From: Strigamia acuminata
Taxonomy: Eukaryota; Arthropoda; Chilopoda; Geophilomorpha; Linotaeniidae
Direction of reading: 5' to 3'
NCBI GenBank assembly: GCA_949358305.1
Contig: OX442314.1
Span: forward strand, 39,662,581-39,726,580
Length of the DNA: 64,000 nucleotides
In this document: positions 8,736 through 21,482 of the stretch, piece by piece
Layout: each line of letters starts with the position of its first letter
How positions within the stretch are numbered: position 1 is the first letter of the stretch
Program-made: the position numbers and the translations under genes
Notes under the pieces: generated by a model
Database searches by the model: none
The model's input: the letters and a program-made list of their open reading frames with translations, nothing else
What the model was told of the DNA's origin: nothing

Positions 8736-11070
8736 TTGGCGCCCGTTGTCCCGTGCGGGCCGTTAACGGGCCGCCGACGATCCCGCAACGGCCCCGTAAC
8801 GGCCCGTACGGGCCGTTAACGGGCCGCACGAGGTTGGCGAGGCCGCCGCACGGGCCGCCGACGGTCCCGTAACGACCCCGTTAACGGCCCGTGCGAGCCG
8901 TTAACGGGCCGCCGACGGTCCCGTCACGATCCCGTAACGGCCCGTACAAGCCGTTAACGGGCCGCCGACGGTCCCGTCACGATCCCGTCACGGCTCGTGC
9001 GGGCCGTTAACGGGCCGCCGACGGTCCCGTCACGATCCCGTCACGGCCCGTGCGGGCCGTTAACGGGCTGCCGACGGTCCCGTCACGATCCCGTCACGGC
9101 TCGTGCGGGCCGTTAACGGGCCGCCGACGGTCCCGTCACGATCCCGTCACGGCCCGTGCGGGCCGTTAACGGGCTGCCGACGGTCCCGTCACGATCCCGT
9201 CAACGGCCCGCATGGAGTCGTACGGGCCGTTAACGGGCTGCCGACGGTCCCGTCACGATCCCGTCACGGCTCGTGCGGGCCGTTAACGGGCCGCCGACAG
9301 TCCCGTCACGATCCCGTCACGGCCTGTGCGGGCCGTTAACGGGCCGTTAACGGGCCGTTAACGGCCCGTTAACGGCGTAAAACCAAAAACAGGATTCGAG
9401 ATTAATGTCTATGAATGTTGTACGCGTTTTCACGTACGTGTTGTCGGTTGTTGATTTTTTCGATTTACGCCGTAACGGCCCGTTAACGGCCCGTTAACGG
9501 CCCGTCAACGGCCCGTCAACGGCCCGCAACGGCCCGCACGGGCCGTTAACGGGCCGTCGACGATCCCGTCACGATCCCGCAACGGCCCGCACGGGCCGTT
9601 AACGGGCCGCTGACGGTCCCGTCACGATCCCGTCACGGCCTTCGTTCCCGGACTTCGGCTCGCCGACGGCCCGTACGACCTCACGCGGGCCGTTAACGGG
9701 CCGTTAACGGCCCGTTAACGGCCCGTTAACGGCGTAAAACCAAAAACAGGATTCGAGATTAATGTCTATGAATGTTGTACGCGTTTTCATGTACGTGTTG
9801 TCGGTTGTTGATTTTTTCGATTCACGCCGTAACGGCCCGTTAACGGCCCGTTAACGGCCCGTCAACGGCCCGTCAACGGCCCGCAACGGCCCGCACGGGC
9901 CGTTAACGGGCCGTCGACGATCCCGTCACGATCCCGCAACGGCCCGCACGGGCCGTTAACGGGCCGCTGACGGTCCCGTCACGATCCCGCAACGGCCCGC
10001 ACGGGCCGTTAACGGGCCGTCGACGATCCCGTCACGATCCCGCAACGGCCCGTACGGGCCGTTAACGGGCTGCCGACGGTCCCGTCACGATCCCGTCACG
10101 GCTCGTGCGGGCCGTTAACGGGCCGCCGACAGTCCCGTCACGATCCCGTCACGGCCTGTGCGGGCCGTTAACGGGCCGTTAACGGGCCGTTAACGGCCCG
10201 TTAACGGCGTAAAACCAAAAACAGGATTCGAGATTAATGTCTATGAATGTTGTACGCGTTTTCACGTACGTGTTGTCGGTTGTTGATTTTTTCGATTTAC
10301 GCCGTAACGGCCCGTTAACGGCCCGTTAACGGCCCGTCAACGGCCCGTCAACGGCCCGCAACGGCCCGCACGGGCCGTTAACGGGCCGTCGACGATCCCG
10401 TCACGATCCCGCAACGGCCCGCACGGGCCGTTAACGGGCCGCTGACGGTCCCGTCACGATCCCGCAACGGCCCGCACGGGCCGTTAACGGGCCGTCGACG
10501 ATCCCGTCACGATCCCGCAACGGCCCGCACGGGCCGTTAACGGGCCGCTGACGGTCCCGTCACGATCCCGCAACGGCCCGCACGGGCCGTTAACGGGCCG
10601 TCGACGGTCCCGTCACGATCCCGCAACGGCCCGCACGGGCCGTTAACGGCCCGTTAACGGCCCGTTAACGGCCCGTTAACGGGGCAAAACCGAAAACAGG
10701 ATTCGAGATTAATGTCTATGAATGTTGTACGCGTTTTCATGTACGTGTTGTCGGTTGTTGATTTTTTCGATTCACGCCGTAACGGCCCGTTAACGGCCCG
10801 TTAACGGCCCGTCAACGGCCCGTCAACGGCCCGCAACGGCCCGCACGGGCCGTTAACGGGCCGTCGACGATCCCGTCACGATCCCGCAACGGCCCGCACG
10901 GGCCGTTAACGGGCCGCCGACGGTCCCGTGACGGTCCCGTAACGGCCTTCGTTCCCGGACTTCGGCTCGCCGACGGCCCGTACGACCTCATGCGGGCCGT
11001 TAACGGCCCGTTAACGGGCCGCCGACGGTCCCGTCACGATCCCGTAACGGCCCGTCATGATCCCGTAACG
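8736..11070. repeat. GTTAAC satellite array, forward block with four AT-rich cores
   Basis: A 53-bp subrepeat (GGGCCGTTAACGGGC, then CCGACGGTCCCGTCACGATC, then CCGTCACGGC) is tandemly repeated. It is interrupted by a 95-bp AT-rich core beginning near 9376, 9734, 10209 and 10683. Each core contains GGATTCGAGATTAATGTCTA and GTACGCGTTTTCACGTACG, and is spaced 358 or 475 bp from the next. Two core edge types occur (GTAAAACCAAAAAC and GCAAAACCGAAAAC). Confidence 0.92.
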
Positions 11071-11473
11071 GGCTGAAAACGGGAAAACTGAGGGAGTCGG
11101 GTGCGAGACCACGTGACCCGGAGTGTGGTTTTTGGGGGCGAGGGCCGTCCTCCGACCGCGCCGTGACGCGCCCCGAGTCGGATCAAGAGTCACGGCGCGT
11201 CGCGGCGCTTTCGGAGCACGCGACCCGATCCCCCCCCTCCCTCCCGTCACAAAAACCACGTTTTAGCGAAACCCTTGACCGGTCACAAAACCCACCGAAC
11301 ACCGAAAAGCAACGAACAAAACGCGCTCGGTCGCACGAACTACTCGGCCAAAACAACATCCGCAAATTCCGCATCGCAGTCGCGATCAACGAAACAACGT
11401 ATAGGCCGCCGTAATGTTAAAAAGCGGGACCCTTTCGCCCCCGACAAAATCCGCACACATACCCCAAGGTTAA
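11071..11473. repeat. Satellite-flanking unit P, copy 2
   Basis: Nearly identical to 8063-8467. The visible difference is a small change around the C-run at 11230-11250. It ends at the same GGTTAA; sequence beyond it is the piggyBac 5' flank instead of unit Q. Confidence 0.8.
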
Positions 11474-11517
11474 ACGAGCGTTTCATTCGCCCATTTATCC
11501 GTCGGTCTCTTCTAGGC

Positions 11518-11665
11518 CATGGCGGACGGTTTTCCCAAAACTGACGCGGACGCGCGTGTGTGGGTCGCCACGACAACATCGCCCTCTTCCTTCTCGCTTC
11601 GACGGACGACTGTGTGTGTTCGCTCAATCCGCGACGTCTTCACGACCGAACACGTGTCAATTTTG
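11518..11665 (+). pseudogene. piggyBac transposase relic
   Basis: ATG at 11519 opens ADGFPKTDADARVWVATTT, matching the N-terminus of the transposase at 37918 (TDGFPKTDAGARVWVATTT), with similar 5' flank. After about 60 bp the homology stops. Sequence resembling the piggyBac 3' flank (compare 51815-51870) follows within 100 bp. Nearly all of the gene has therefore been deleted in this copy. Confidence 0.75.
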
Positions 11666-11748
11666 GACAGCCGACTGGCCGATTAATTCTGTTTCGTTTT
11701 ATTTTATTATATTTTATTGTATTTTATTTCATTTTTCCATTTTTATTA

Positions 11749-11798
<50 letters not shown>

Positions 11799-11954
11799 TA
11801 ACAACAACAAAAACAAAGGCGATGACGACGTATTGTCGGTGCCAACGAGGAAAAAAAAAAAAAAAAACAAAAAAAAAAAAGAAGAAGAATTGAAAACAAA
11901 TGAAACAGGGATAAATAAAAACGAACGAATTAACTAATTAATTAATCGATCAAT
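11666..11954. repeat. AT-rich spacer with (TTA)n and poly-A
   Basis: Contains ATTTT runs at 11700-11740, (TTA)n at 11745-11795 and A-rich tracts at 11850-11890. It corresponds to 51865-52138 in the second copy of the block. No gene. Confidence 0.7.
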
Positions 11955-13045
11955 TTATTGGTCCACCGGTCGATCGGTCGCGTCGGGGCGCGTTGGAGCG
12001 ATGGCCCGGTGCTCGCGGTACCCACTCGTCGTGGCCGTGGCCGCGTCCATCGCCTCGTCCGACTCGGATCGCTCTCGGGTTTCGGTCGGTCCTTCGGCAA
12101 CGACAATGGTGGCTGGCGGTTGGTCGTCGGGCTCTCGGGTCGGCGAGTGACTCAACTGGGGACAAGTAAAGTAAAGTAAAGTAAAGTAAAGTAAAGTAAA
12201 ATAAAACAAAGTAAATGGAAAATAAATTGGCCGGGGTGGGACGGTGTCTAATCGAAATCGAGTTTGACCCCGTGCGCCGTGAAATGGGAAGGGGGGAAAG
12301 AGAGAGAGACAGAGACAGACAGACACTCACGTGTTCTTGTCTCGGGCGCTTCTCGAGATCCAACGCCTTTTTTTTTAAGTCCTCCACCTCCACGTCATGA
12401 GCCGACTCCGACTCCGGCTCCGACTCGAGTGGTCGTCGTTGTTGTTGCTGCCACTGCTGCCACTGCTGCTCTCGCTCCCGCTCCCACTGCTGCTCCGACT
12501 GCTCCAGCTCCAATCGCTCCCGCTCCAATCCCTCCCACTCTCGCTGCTCCCGCTCTCGTTGCTCCCGCTCCTGTCGACGCCACGCCCGCCGATAGACCGC
12601 GCTTTCTCGGTCCAACTGTTCGAGACGCAAATGGATTTGGCGCTGGTGGGACACCTCTTGTAGTCTCAACCGCTCATCAAGTTCTCTCTTCTTCGCCTCC
12701 AACCGTCTTCGCATCTCTCGCTTGAACCTCTCCAACTCGTCGTCCGTGGTTCGACGCAGTTGTCGTTGCTCCTCTCCCAGCTGGTTTCCCAGCGCCCACA
12801 GGAGCCGCGCGGTCGACGGCGGCTCTTCCTCCCCCTCCTCTCCTTCCTTCTTTTCGAACGGCAGCTCGAATTCGACCGCCCCAGTCTAGAGAGAACGAAG
12901 GAACGAACGAATGAACAAAAATATTGCGCCGGGTAACGCGGGGCAACGCGAAAATTTTTACTCACTTCGACCTCGAGTTTGACTCCTCGTTTAACGTCGC
13001 GCAACATGGCGGCGTCGATCTCGGTTAGGTCTTCGTCGTCGTTGT

Positions 13046-13084
<39 letters not shown>

Positions 13085-13252
13085 CAACGACAGCGCCATT
13101 GCCGTCTTCTTCGTCGTCGTCGGTGATGTCAACCTGAAAGCAAAATTTTAAGCGGGGCGACGTGACACGTCGAAGAAAATAAACGCGCTCACCGTGACGA
13201 CGGGAATGGGCGGCCATCTCGGATCCTCGTTTCGTTCGCGGTTCGGTTCCAT
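11955..13252 (-). CDS. Coiled-coil Arg/Glu/Gln-rich protein, copy A
   Basis: Four minus-strand exons (13252-13193, 13133-12966, 12885-12331, 12155-11955) give 327 residues, all joints phase 0 with good GTGAGT donors. An acceptor CAG directly precedes the ATG, and a GTAAGT donor at about 13332 marks an upstream noncoding exon. The N-terminus carries PPIPVV. Exon 2 has an acidic stretch and a short poly-Ala run. Exon 3 starts with [13 protein letters not shown] and continues as a long charged helix (ERFKREMRRRLEAKK onward) with heptad-like Arg/Glu/Gln. The last exon is Pro/Thr-rich. Intron positions match copy B at 52139-53797. No known domain is recognised; a coiled-coil structural or binding role is inferred. 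Confidence 0.75.
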
Positions 13253-13338
13253 CTGAAAAACGGAACGAAAAGTTGACGCCGACTGACGAGAACGAAATGG
13301 TTGTCGCGGTAATAGCGTTGGAGAAACTTACCACGTTG

Positions 13339-13627
<289 letters not shown>

Positions 13628-13685
13628 GCGAGATGTGACGCTAGAGCATGTCGGTCGGAGATGTGACGCTAGAGCATGTCGGTCG

Positions 13686-13853
13686 ACCGGTGACGCGAAA
13701 AAGATTAATGAATAAACGACACTAATAATGGCAATAACTGACAACTAATAATTAATAATCAATAATTAATTAATAATCGACGATTAATAATCAATAACCG
13801 ATAATGATTAGTAATAACGACAAACGTCGTCATCGAAAATAGCGACGCTTTGT
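13686..13853. other. AT-rich spacer (TAATAATCAA repeats)
   Basis: Irregular AATTAATAATCGAT-type repeats, matching 53960-54120 in the second copy of the block. No gene seen. Confidence 0.6.
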
Positions 13854-13854
13854 C

Positions 13855-14110
13855 TCCGGGCCCGGGTGGCCGAGCGGGCAGAGTTACCTGCCGTACGGAG
13901 TTGTGGATCGAGGGTTCGAATCCCGCTCCCGCGAGTTTTCGTTTCTGGCAAAGCTGTATAACACGCATTCCATTGACATTGCCATACATTGTGCCGTTTC
14001 AGTTTGGTCCCTTCTTCGTTTCAGATAGTGATGGTGAACACTCTCCCGCGAGGTTGCGGGAGGGTGGGGGGGAGTCGAAAGATTCGGCTCTCCTTTTATT
14101 TCTTCGTTTT
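13855..14110 (+). mobile_element. tRNA-derived SINE with hairpin tail, copy 1
   Basis: The head has a pol III A box (GGGTGGCCGAGCGGGCAG) and B box (AGGGTTCGAATCCCGC) 55 bp apart, as in a tRNA, but the arms do not pair as a functional cloverleaf. About 110 bp on is a hairpin (CTCCCGCGAGGTTGCGGGAG), a G-run, and the tail GTCGAAAGATTCGGCTCTCC before a T-rich end. The same layout recurs at 36.4, 36.8, 37.2, 54.1, 54.6 and (minus) 59.1 kb. Confidence 0.75.
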
Positions 14111-14199
14111 ATTTTTTTATTTTCATTTACCGTTCTCATCTTTATTTTCATTCTCGTTTTTTATTTTCGTTTACATGTTTCTATTTTTATTTCCACGGT

Positions 14200-14346
14200 G
14201 TGTCGGGAGGGCGCGCGAAAACCTACTCGCCCAATCTCCGTGGTCGCATTTTCCAAATTTTGTCACTGGATTTCGCGCTTGCGGTGGGGATGGGCGCGCG
14301 CAGGCTCCGTCGTCGTGCCAGAAACTCCACTGTGTGATGTAGTCGC

Positions 14347-14377
<31 letters not shown>

Positions 14378-14420
14378 ACCTAAACCACCACCACCACCAC
14401 CACCACCACCATCGTCGTCT
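14200..14420 (+). pseudogene. Remnant of the Ala/Val-rich protein gene
   Basis: 14200-14290 matches 55069-55155, and 14300-14420 matches the last coding bases and 3' flank of the 55552-56289 gene (GGCTCCGTCGTCG..., then a CCACCA run). Everything between is missing, so this copy keeps only the edges of the gene after an internal deletion. Confidence 0.5.
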
Positions 14421-14552
14421 CTTCTCTCCTTTTCTTTTAATTTTTGTTAATTTTTGTTAATTTTTGTTAATTTTGTAATTTTGTAATTTTGTAATTTTGT
14501 AATTTTGTAATTTTTGAAATTTTTATTTTTAACTTTTGAATGTACAAATGTA

Positions 14553-14591
<39 letters not shown>

Positions 14592-14668
14592 ATACAATAA
14601 TCAGACTTTATTCTTCAGTCTTAAAAATATAAAAAAAATAAAAAAAAAAAATATTGTAAACCACTCGT
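14421..14668. repeat. AT-rich spacer with (TTTTTGTTAA)n, (TTTTGTAA)n and (TAAA)n
   Basis: Short AT tandem repeats at 14445-14510 and a TAAA run at 14555-14593. Poly-A stretches at 14625-14650. No gene. Confidence 0.65.
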
Positions 14669-15070
14669 TTACGGTCCACGGGGAAATAAATAAATAAATA
14701 AATACATAAATGAATGAATGAATGAATGAATAATTAGAATCGAAGAGTGGCTGTCGTCGTCGTCGTCGCCGCCGTCGCCGCCGGTCCTCTCCTCGCCACC
14801 TTTACCACCGGTCGCCCCTTTGTCGTCGCCTTCGTCGTCCACCGGCTCCGTATCATCGGCCATCGCTCCCATCCACTTCTTCTCCACCCTCTCCAACATG
14901 TTCTCGAATCGTTCCTCCGTTCTCGCCAGCATCGCTTCCAATTTTGCCTCCGTCCTCGCCATCATCTTCTCGACCATCGCCTCCAGCGCCGTCTCCTCGC
15001 TCTTCTTTTCACTCGGTGTCGGTGGCGGCGGCGGCGGCGGTGGTCGCGCAGACGCACCCCCTCGACGCAA
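14669..15070 (-). CDS. Short coiled-coil protein, copy A (5' end lost)
   Basis: The minus-strand exon opens after acceptor TAG at 15073-15071, reading LRRGGASARPPPPPPPPTPS, then a helix of repeated E.ML.R.EE.FE units (KMMARTEAKLEAMLARTEER...), then an acidic Gly-rich tail. It runs on past the acidic tail into microsatellite-coded residues before stopping at 14669. The paralog is 56680-57265. Upstream, where the paralog has its first exon, there is only (GA)n and satellite-flanking sequence, so this copy has lost its start and is probably a pseudogene or part of another transcript. Confidence 0.55.
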   Translation of the reverse strand: MRRGGASARPPPPPPPPTPSEKKSEETALEAMVEKMMARTEAKLEAMLARTEERFENMLERVEKKWMGAMADDTEPVDDEGDDKGATGGKGGEERTGGDGGDDDDDSHSSILIIHSFIHSFMYLFIYLFPRGP

Positions 15071-15092
15071 CTAGCGAAAAAAAAAAAAAAAA

Positions 15093-15273
<181 letters not shown>

Positions 15274-15275
<2 letters not shown>

Positions 15276-15348
15276 GCACTGTTCACGCGCCCACATGCGT
15301 GAACAGTGCACTCGCCCTCCGCGCCCCGTCGGCGTAGGCGCCGGCCGT

Positions 15349-15386
<38 letters not shown>

Positions 15387-15776
15387 GCCCGGGAATCGCC
15401 CTTCCGCCCGTCACCGAATTTTGTCAATATCTGATAAATTTCCACAGAATTGCAGCGACATTGTACGGGATATTTCTGCCCGATTTGACGGACTTATGTA
15501 AAACATTGCTGAAATTCCGTGGAAATTTATAAAATATTGACAAAGGTTGGTGACCGACCCACGGCGCGTTGCGGCGCGGTCGGAGCACGCGACCCGATCC
15601 CCCCCTCCCCCCGTCCCCAAAAAACCACGCCTCGAGGAACCCCGAGGTTCGGTTTCCGACCGGGTCGCCTCTTGATCCGACCCGGGGCGCGTCACGGCGC
15701 GGTCGAAGGACGGCCCTCGCCCCCAAAAACCACACTCCGGGTCACGTGGTCTCGCACCCGACTCTCTCAGTTTTCC
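15274..15776. repeat. Direct repeat D, copy 1, starting with a perfect hairpin
   Basis: Begins with GTGCACTGTTCACGC, an 8-nt loop, and its exact complement (15274-15312). It continues through a short (CT)n, then AATTTCCACAGAATT... paired about 90 bp later with GAAATTCCGTGGAAATTT, and ends in the inverted form of unit P. Copy 2 is 21906-22396, which lacks the first hairpin arm. Confidence 0.8.
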
Positions 15777-18700
15777 CGTTACGGGATCATGACGGGCCGT
15801 TACGGGATCGTGACGGGACCGTCGGCGGCCCGTTAACGGCTTGTACGGGCCGTTACGGGATCGTGACGGGACCGTCGGCGGCCCGTTAACGGCCCGTGCG
15901 GACCGTTACGGGATCGTGACGGGACCGTCGGCGGCCCGTTAACGGCCCGTGCGGGCCCATGCGGGCCGTTGACGGGCCGTTGACGGGCCGTTGACGGGCC
16001 GTTAACGGGCCGTTAACGGGCCGTGACGGTGTAAATCGAAAAAATCAACAACCGACAACACGTACGTGAAAACGCGTACAACATTCATAGACATTAATCT
16101 CGAATCCTGTTTTTGGTTTTACGCCGTTAACGGGCCGTTAACGGCCCGTTAACGGCCCGTTAACGGCCCGCATGAGGTCGTACGGGCCGTTACGGGATCG
16201 TGACGGGACCGTCGGCGGCCCGTTAACGGCCCGTGCGAGCCGTTACGGGATCGTGACGGGACCGTCGGCGGCCCGTTAACGGCCCGTGCGAGCCGTTACG
16301 GGATCGTGACGGGACCGTCGGCGGCCCGTTAACGGCCCGTGCGAGCCGTTACGGGATCGTGACGGGACCGTCGGCGGCCCGTTAACGGCCCGTACGACTC
16401 CATGCGGGCCGTTGACGGGCCGTTGACGGGCCGTTAACGGGCCGTTAACGGGCCGTTACGGCGTAAATCGAAAAAATCAACAACCGACAACACGTACGTG
16501 AAAACGCGTACAACATTCATAGACATTAATCTCGAATCCTGTTTTTGGTTTTACGCCGTTAACGGGCCGTTAACGGCCCGTTAACGGCCCGTTAACGGCC
16601 CGCGTGAGGTCGTACGGGCCGTCGGCGAGCCGAAGTCCGGGAACGAAGGCCGTGACGGGATCGTGACGGGACCGTCAGCGGCCCGTTAACGGCCCGTGCG
16701 GGCCGTTGCGGGATCGTGACGGGATCGTCGACGGCCCGTTAACGGCCCGTGCGGGCCGTTGCGGGCCGTTGACGGGCCGTTGACGGGCCGTTAACGGGCC
16801 GTTAACGGGCCGTTACGGCGTGAATCGAAAAAATCAACAACCGACAACACGTACATGAAAACGCGTACAACATTCATAGACATTAATCTCGAATCCTGTT
16901 TTCGGTTTTGCCCCGTTAACGGGCCGTTAACGGGCCGTTAACGGGCCGTTAACGGGCCGTTAACGGCCCGTGCGGGCCGTTGCGGGATCGTGACGGGATC
17001 GTCGACGGCCCGTTAACGGCCCGTGCGGGCCGTTGCGGGATCGTGACGGGACCGTCAGCGGCCCGTTAACGGCCCGTGCGGGCCGTTGCGGGATCGTGAC
17101 GGGATCGTCGACGGCCCGTTAACGGCCCGTGCGGGCCGTTGCGGGCCGTTGACGGGCCGTTGACGGGCCGTTAACGGGCCGTTAACGGGCCGTTACGGCG
17201 TGAATCGAAAAAATCAACAACCGACAACACGTACATGAAAACGCGTACAACATTCATAGACATTAATCTCGAATCCTGTTTTTGGTTTTACGCCGTTAAC
17301 GGGCCGTTAACGGCCCGTTAACGGCCCGTTAACGGCCCGCGTGAGGTCGTACGGGCCGTCGGCGAGCCGAAGTCCGGGAACGAAGGCCGTGACGGGATCG
17401 TGACGGGACCGTCAGCGGCCCGTTAACGGCCCGTGCGGGCCGTTGCGGGATCGTGACGGGATCGTCGACGGCCCGTTAACGGCCCGTGCGGGCCGTTGCG
17501 GGCCGTTGACGGGCCGTTGACGGGCCGTTAACGGGCCGTTAACGGGCCGTTACGGCGTGAATCGAAAAAATCAACAACCGACAACACGTACATGAAAACG
17601 CGTACAACATTCATAGACATTAATCTCGAATCCTGTTTTCGGTTTTGCCCCGTTAACGGGCCGTTAACGGGCCGTTAACGGGCCGTTAACGGCCCGTGCG
17701 GGCCGTTAACGGCCCGTGCGGGCCGTTGCGGGATCGTGACGGGACCGTCGACGGCCCGTTAACGGCCCGTGCGGGCCGTTGCGGGATCGTGACGGGACCG
17801 TCAGCGGCCCGTTAACGGCCCGTGCGGGCCGTTGCGGGATCGTGACGGGATCGTCGACGGCCCGTTAACGGCCCGTGCGGGCCGTTGCGGGATCGTGACG
17901 GGACCGTCAGCGGCCCGTTAACGGCCCGTGCGGGCCGTTGCGGGATCGTGACGGGATCGTCGACGGCCCGTTAACGGCCCGTGCGGGCCGTTGCGGGCCG
18001 TTGACGGGCCGTTGACGGGCCGTTAACGGGCCGTTAACGGGCCGTTACGGCGTGAATCGAAAAAATCAACAACCGACAACACGTACATGAAAACGCGTAC
18101 AACATTCATAGACATTAATCTCGAATCCTGTTTTTGGTTTTACGCCGTTAACGGGCCGTTAACGGGCCGTTAACGGCCCGTTAACGGCCCGCGTGAGGTC
18201 GTACGGGCCGTCGGCGAGCCGAAGTCCGGGAACGAAGGCCGTGACGGGATCGTGACGGGACCGTCAGCGGCCCGTTAACGGCCCGTGCGGGCCGTTGCGG
18301 GATCGTGACGGGATCGTCGACGGCCCGTTAACGGCCCGTGCGGGCCGTTGCGGGCCGTTGACGGGCCGTTGACGGGCCGTTAACGGGCCGTTAACGGGCC
18401 GTTACGGCGTGAATCGAAAAAATCAACAACCGACAACACGTACGTGAAAACGCGTACAACATTCATAGACATTAATCTCGAATCCTGTTTTCGGTTTTGC
18501 CCCGTTAACGGGCCGTTAACGGGCCGTTAACGGGCCGTTAACGGCCCGTGCGGGCCGTTGCGGGATCGTGACGGGACCGTCGACGGCCCGTTAACGGCCC
18601 GTGCGGGCCGTTGCGGGATCGTGACGGGACCGTCAGCGGCCCGTTAACGGCCCGTGCGGGCCGTTGCGGGATCGTGACGGGATCGTCGACGGCCCGTTAA

Positions 18701-20520
18701 CGGCCCGTGCGGGCCGTTGCGGGATCGTGACGGGACCGTCAGCGGCCCGTTAACGGCCCGTGCGGGCCGTTGCGGGATCGTGACGGGATCGTCGACGGCC
18801 CGTTAACGGCCCGTGCGGGCCGTTGCGGGCCGTTGACGGGCCGTTGACGGGCCGTTAACGGGCCGTTAACGGGCCGTTACGGCGTGAATCGAAAAAATCA
18901 ACAACCGACAACACGTACATGAAAACGCGTACAACATTCATAGACATTAATCTCGAATCCTGTTTTTGGTTTTACGCCGTTAACGGGCCGTTAACGGGCC
19001 GTTAACGGCCCGTTAACGGCCCGCGTGAGGTCGTACGGGCCGTCGGCGAGCCGAAGTCCGGGAACGAAGGCCGTGACGGGATCGTGACGGGACCGTCAGC
19101 GGCCCGTTAACGGCCCGTGCGGGCCGTTGCGGGATCGTGACGGGATCGTCGACGGCCCGTTAACGGCCCGTGCGGGCCGTTGCGGGCCGTTGACGGGCCG
19201 TTGACGGGCCGTTAACGGGCCGTTAACGGGCCGTTACGGCGTAAATCGAAAAAATCAACAACCGACAACACGTACGTGAAAACGCGTACAACATTCATAG
19301 ACATTAATCTCGAATCCTGTTTTCGGTTTTGCCCCGTTAACGGGCCGTTAACGGGCCGTTAACGGGCCGTTAACGGCCCGTGCGGGCCGTTGCGGGATCG
19401 TGACGGGACCGTCGACGGCCCGTTAACGGCCCGTGCGGGCCGTTGCGGGATCGTGACGGGACCGTCGGCGGCCCGTTAACGGCCCGTGCGGGCCGTTGCG
19501 GGATCGTGACGGGATCGTCGACGGCCCGTTAACGGCCCGTGCGGGCCGTTGCGGGATCGTGACGGGACCGTCAGCGGCCCGTTAACGGCCCGTGCGGGCC
19601 GTTGCGGGATCGTGACGGGATCGTCGACGGCCCGTTAACGGCCCGTGCGGGCCGTTGCGGGCCGTTGACGGGCCGTTGACGGGCCGTTAACGGGCCGTTA
19701 ACGGGCCGTTACGGCGTGAATCGAAAAAATCAACAACCGACAACACGTACATGAAAACGCGTACAACATTCATAGACATTAATCTCGAATCCTGTTTTTG
19801 GTTTTACGCCGTTAACGGGCCGTTAACGGGCCGTTAACGGCCCGTTAACGGCCCGCGTGAGGTCGTACGGGCCGTCGGCGAGCCGAAGTCCGGGAACGAA
19901 GGCCGTGACGGGATCGTGACGGGACCGTCAGCGGCCCGTTAACGGCCCGTGCGGGCCGTTGCGGGATCGTGACGGGATCGTCGACGGCCCGTTAACGGCC
20001 CGTGCGGGCCGTTACGGGATCGTAACGGGCCGTTAACGGGCCGTTAACGGGCCGTTAACGGGCCGTGACGGTGTAAATCGAAAAAATCAACAACCGACAA
20101 CACGTACATGAAAACGCGTACAACATTCATAGACATTAATCTCGAATCCTGTTTTTGGTTTTACGCCGTTAACGGGCCGTTAACGGCCCGTTAACGGCCC
20201 GTTAACGGCCCGCATGAGGTCGTACGGGCCGTTACGGGGTCGTGACGGGATCGTCGGCGGCCCGTTAACGGCCCGTGCGGGCCGTTACGGGATAGTTACG
20301 GAACCGTCGGCGGCCCGTTAACGGCCCGTGCGAGCCGTTACGGGATCGTGACGGGACCGTCGGCGGCCCGTTAACGGCCCGTGCGAGCCGTTACGGGATT
20401 GTGACGGGACCGTCGGCGGCCCGTTAACGGCCCGTGCGGGCCGTTTTCGACCCGTTGCGGCCGTTTTCGACCCGTTGCGGCCCGTTTTCGACCCGTTACG
20501 GTCCTTGGCCGTAACGGGCC
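15777..20520. repeat. GTTAAC satellite array, inverted block with eleven AT-rich cores
   Basis: The reverse complement of the 8736-11070 array. Cores (containing TAGACATTAATCTCGAATCC) begin near 16081, 16511, 16869, 17249, 17609, 18103, 18463, 18933, 19288, 19767 and 20123. From 16869 on, core edge types alternate regularly (GGTTTTGCCCC and GGTTTTACGCC), with spacing alternating near 360 and 475-495 bp, giving a higher-order unit of about 840 bp. A 45-bp insert containing GCGAGCCGAAGTCCGGGAAC recurs once per higher-order unit. Confidence 0.93.
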
Positions 20521-21482
20521 GAAAACGGGAAAACTGAAAAAGTCGAGTGCGAGACCACGTGACCCGGAGTGTGGTTTTTGGGGGCGAGGGCCGTCCTCCG
20601 ACCGCGCCGTGACGCGCCCCGAGTCGGATCAAGAGGCGACCCGGTCGGAAACCGAACCTCGGGGTTCCTCGAGGCGTGGTTTTTTGGGGACGGGGGGAGG
20701 GGGGGGGGGGGGGGGGGATCGGGTCGCGTGCTCCGACCGCGCCGCAACGCGATGTGGGTCGGTCACCAACTTTTGTCAATTTTTGACAAATTTCCACGGA
20801 ATTTCAGCAACATTTTACGAGACGTTTCTGCCCGACTAGACACGTTTCCGCAGGTTTTAGCAAAACAACGTTAAATTCTGTGGAAATTTATCAAATGTTG
20901 ACAAAATTCTGTGCAAGTTTTGTCAGATACTTACTTACTTACGATATAAACTCGAACGTCGTCCATCGACACTCTCAACATTCCACCGGACATTTTCCGG
21001 AAGAGTTTGTCCCGATCGGGACCACGCCTCGACGAAGCCCGGGACCCGGTTTCCGACCGGGTCGTTTTTGGCCCAAGTCACGGCGCGTCGCGGCGCTTTC
21101 GGAGCACGCGACCCGATCCCCCCCTCCCCCCGTTCTCAAAAACCACGCCTCGACGAAGCCCGGGACCCGGTTTCCGACCGGGTCGTTTTTGGCCCAAGTC
21201 ACGGCGCGTCGCGGCGCGTTCGGAGCACATGAACCGATCCCCCCTCCCTCCCGTCACAAAAACCACGTTTTAGCGAAACCCTTGACCGGTCACAAAACCC
21301 ACCGAACACCGAAAAGCAACGAACAAAACGCGCTCGGTCGCACGAACTACTCGGCCAAAACAACATCCGCAAATTCCGCATCACAGTCGCGATCAACGAA
21401 ACAACGTATAGGCCGCCGTAATGTTAAAAAGCGGGACCCTTTCGCCCCCGACAAAATCCGCACACATACCCCAAGGTTAAGC
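20521..21482. repeat. Satellite-flanking unit P, copy 3, expanded
   Basis: Starts like P (20521-20640), then has a G-run (20694-20717), a block with the D-like AATTTCCACGG / CTGTGGAAATTT inverted pair (20790-20890), two tandem copies of a 125-bp segment with CGACGAAGCCCGGGACCCGG (21028 and 21147), and finally the end of P (21190-21482, ending GGTTAA). No supportable gene. Confidence 0.7.
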
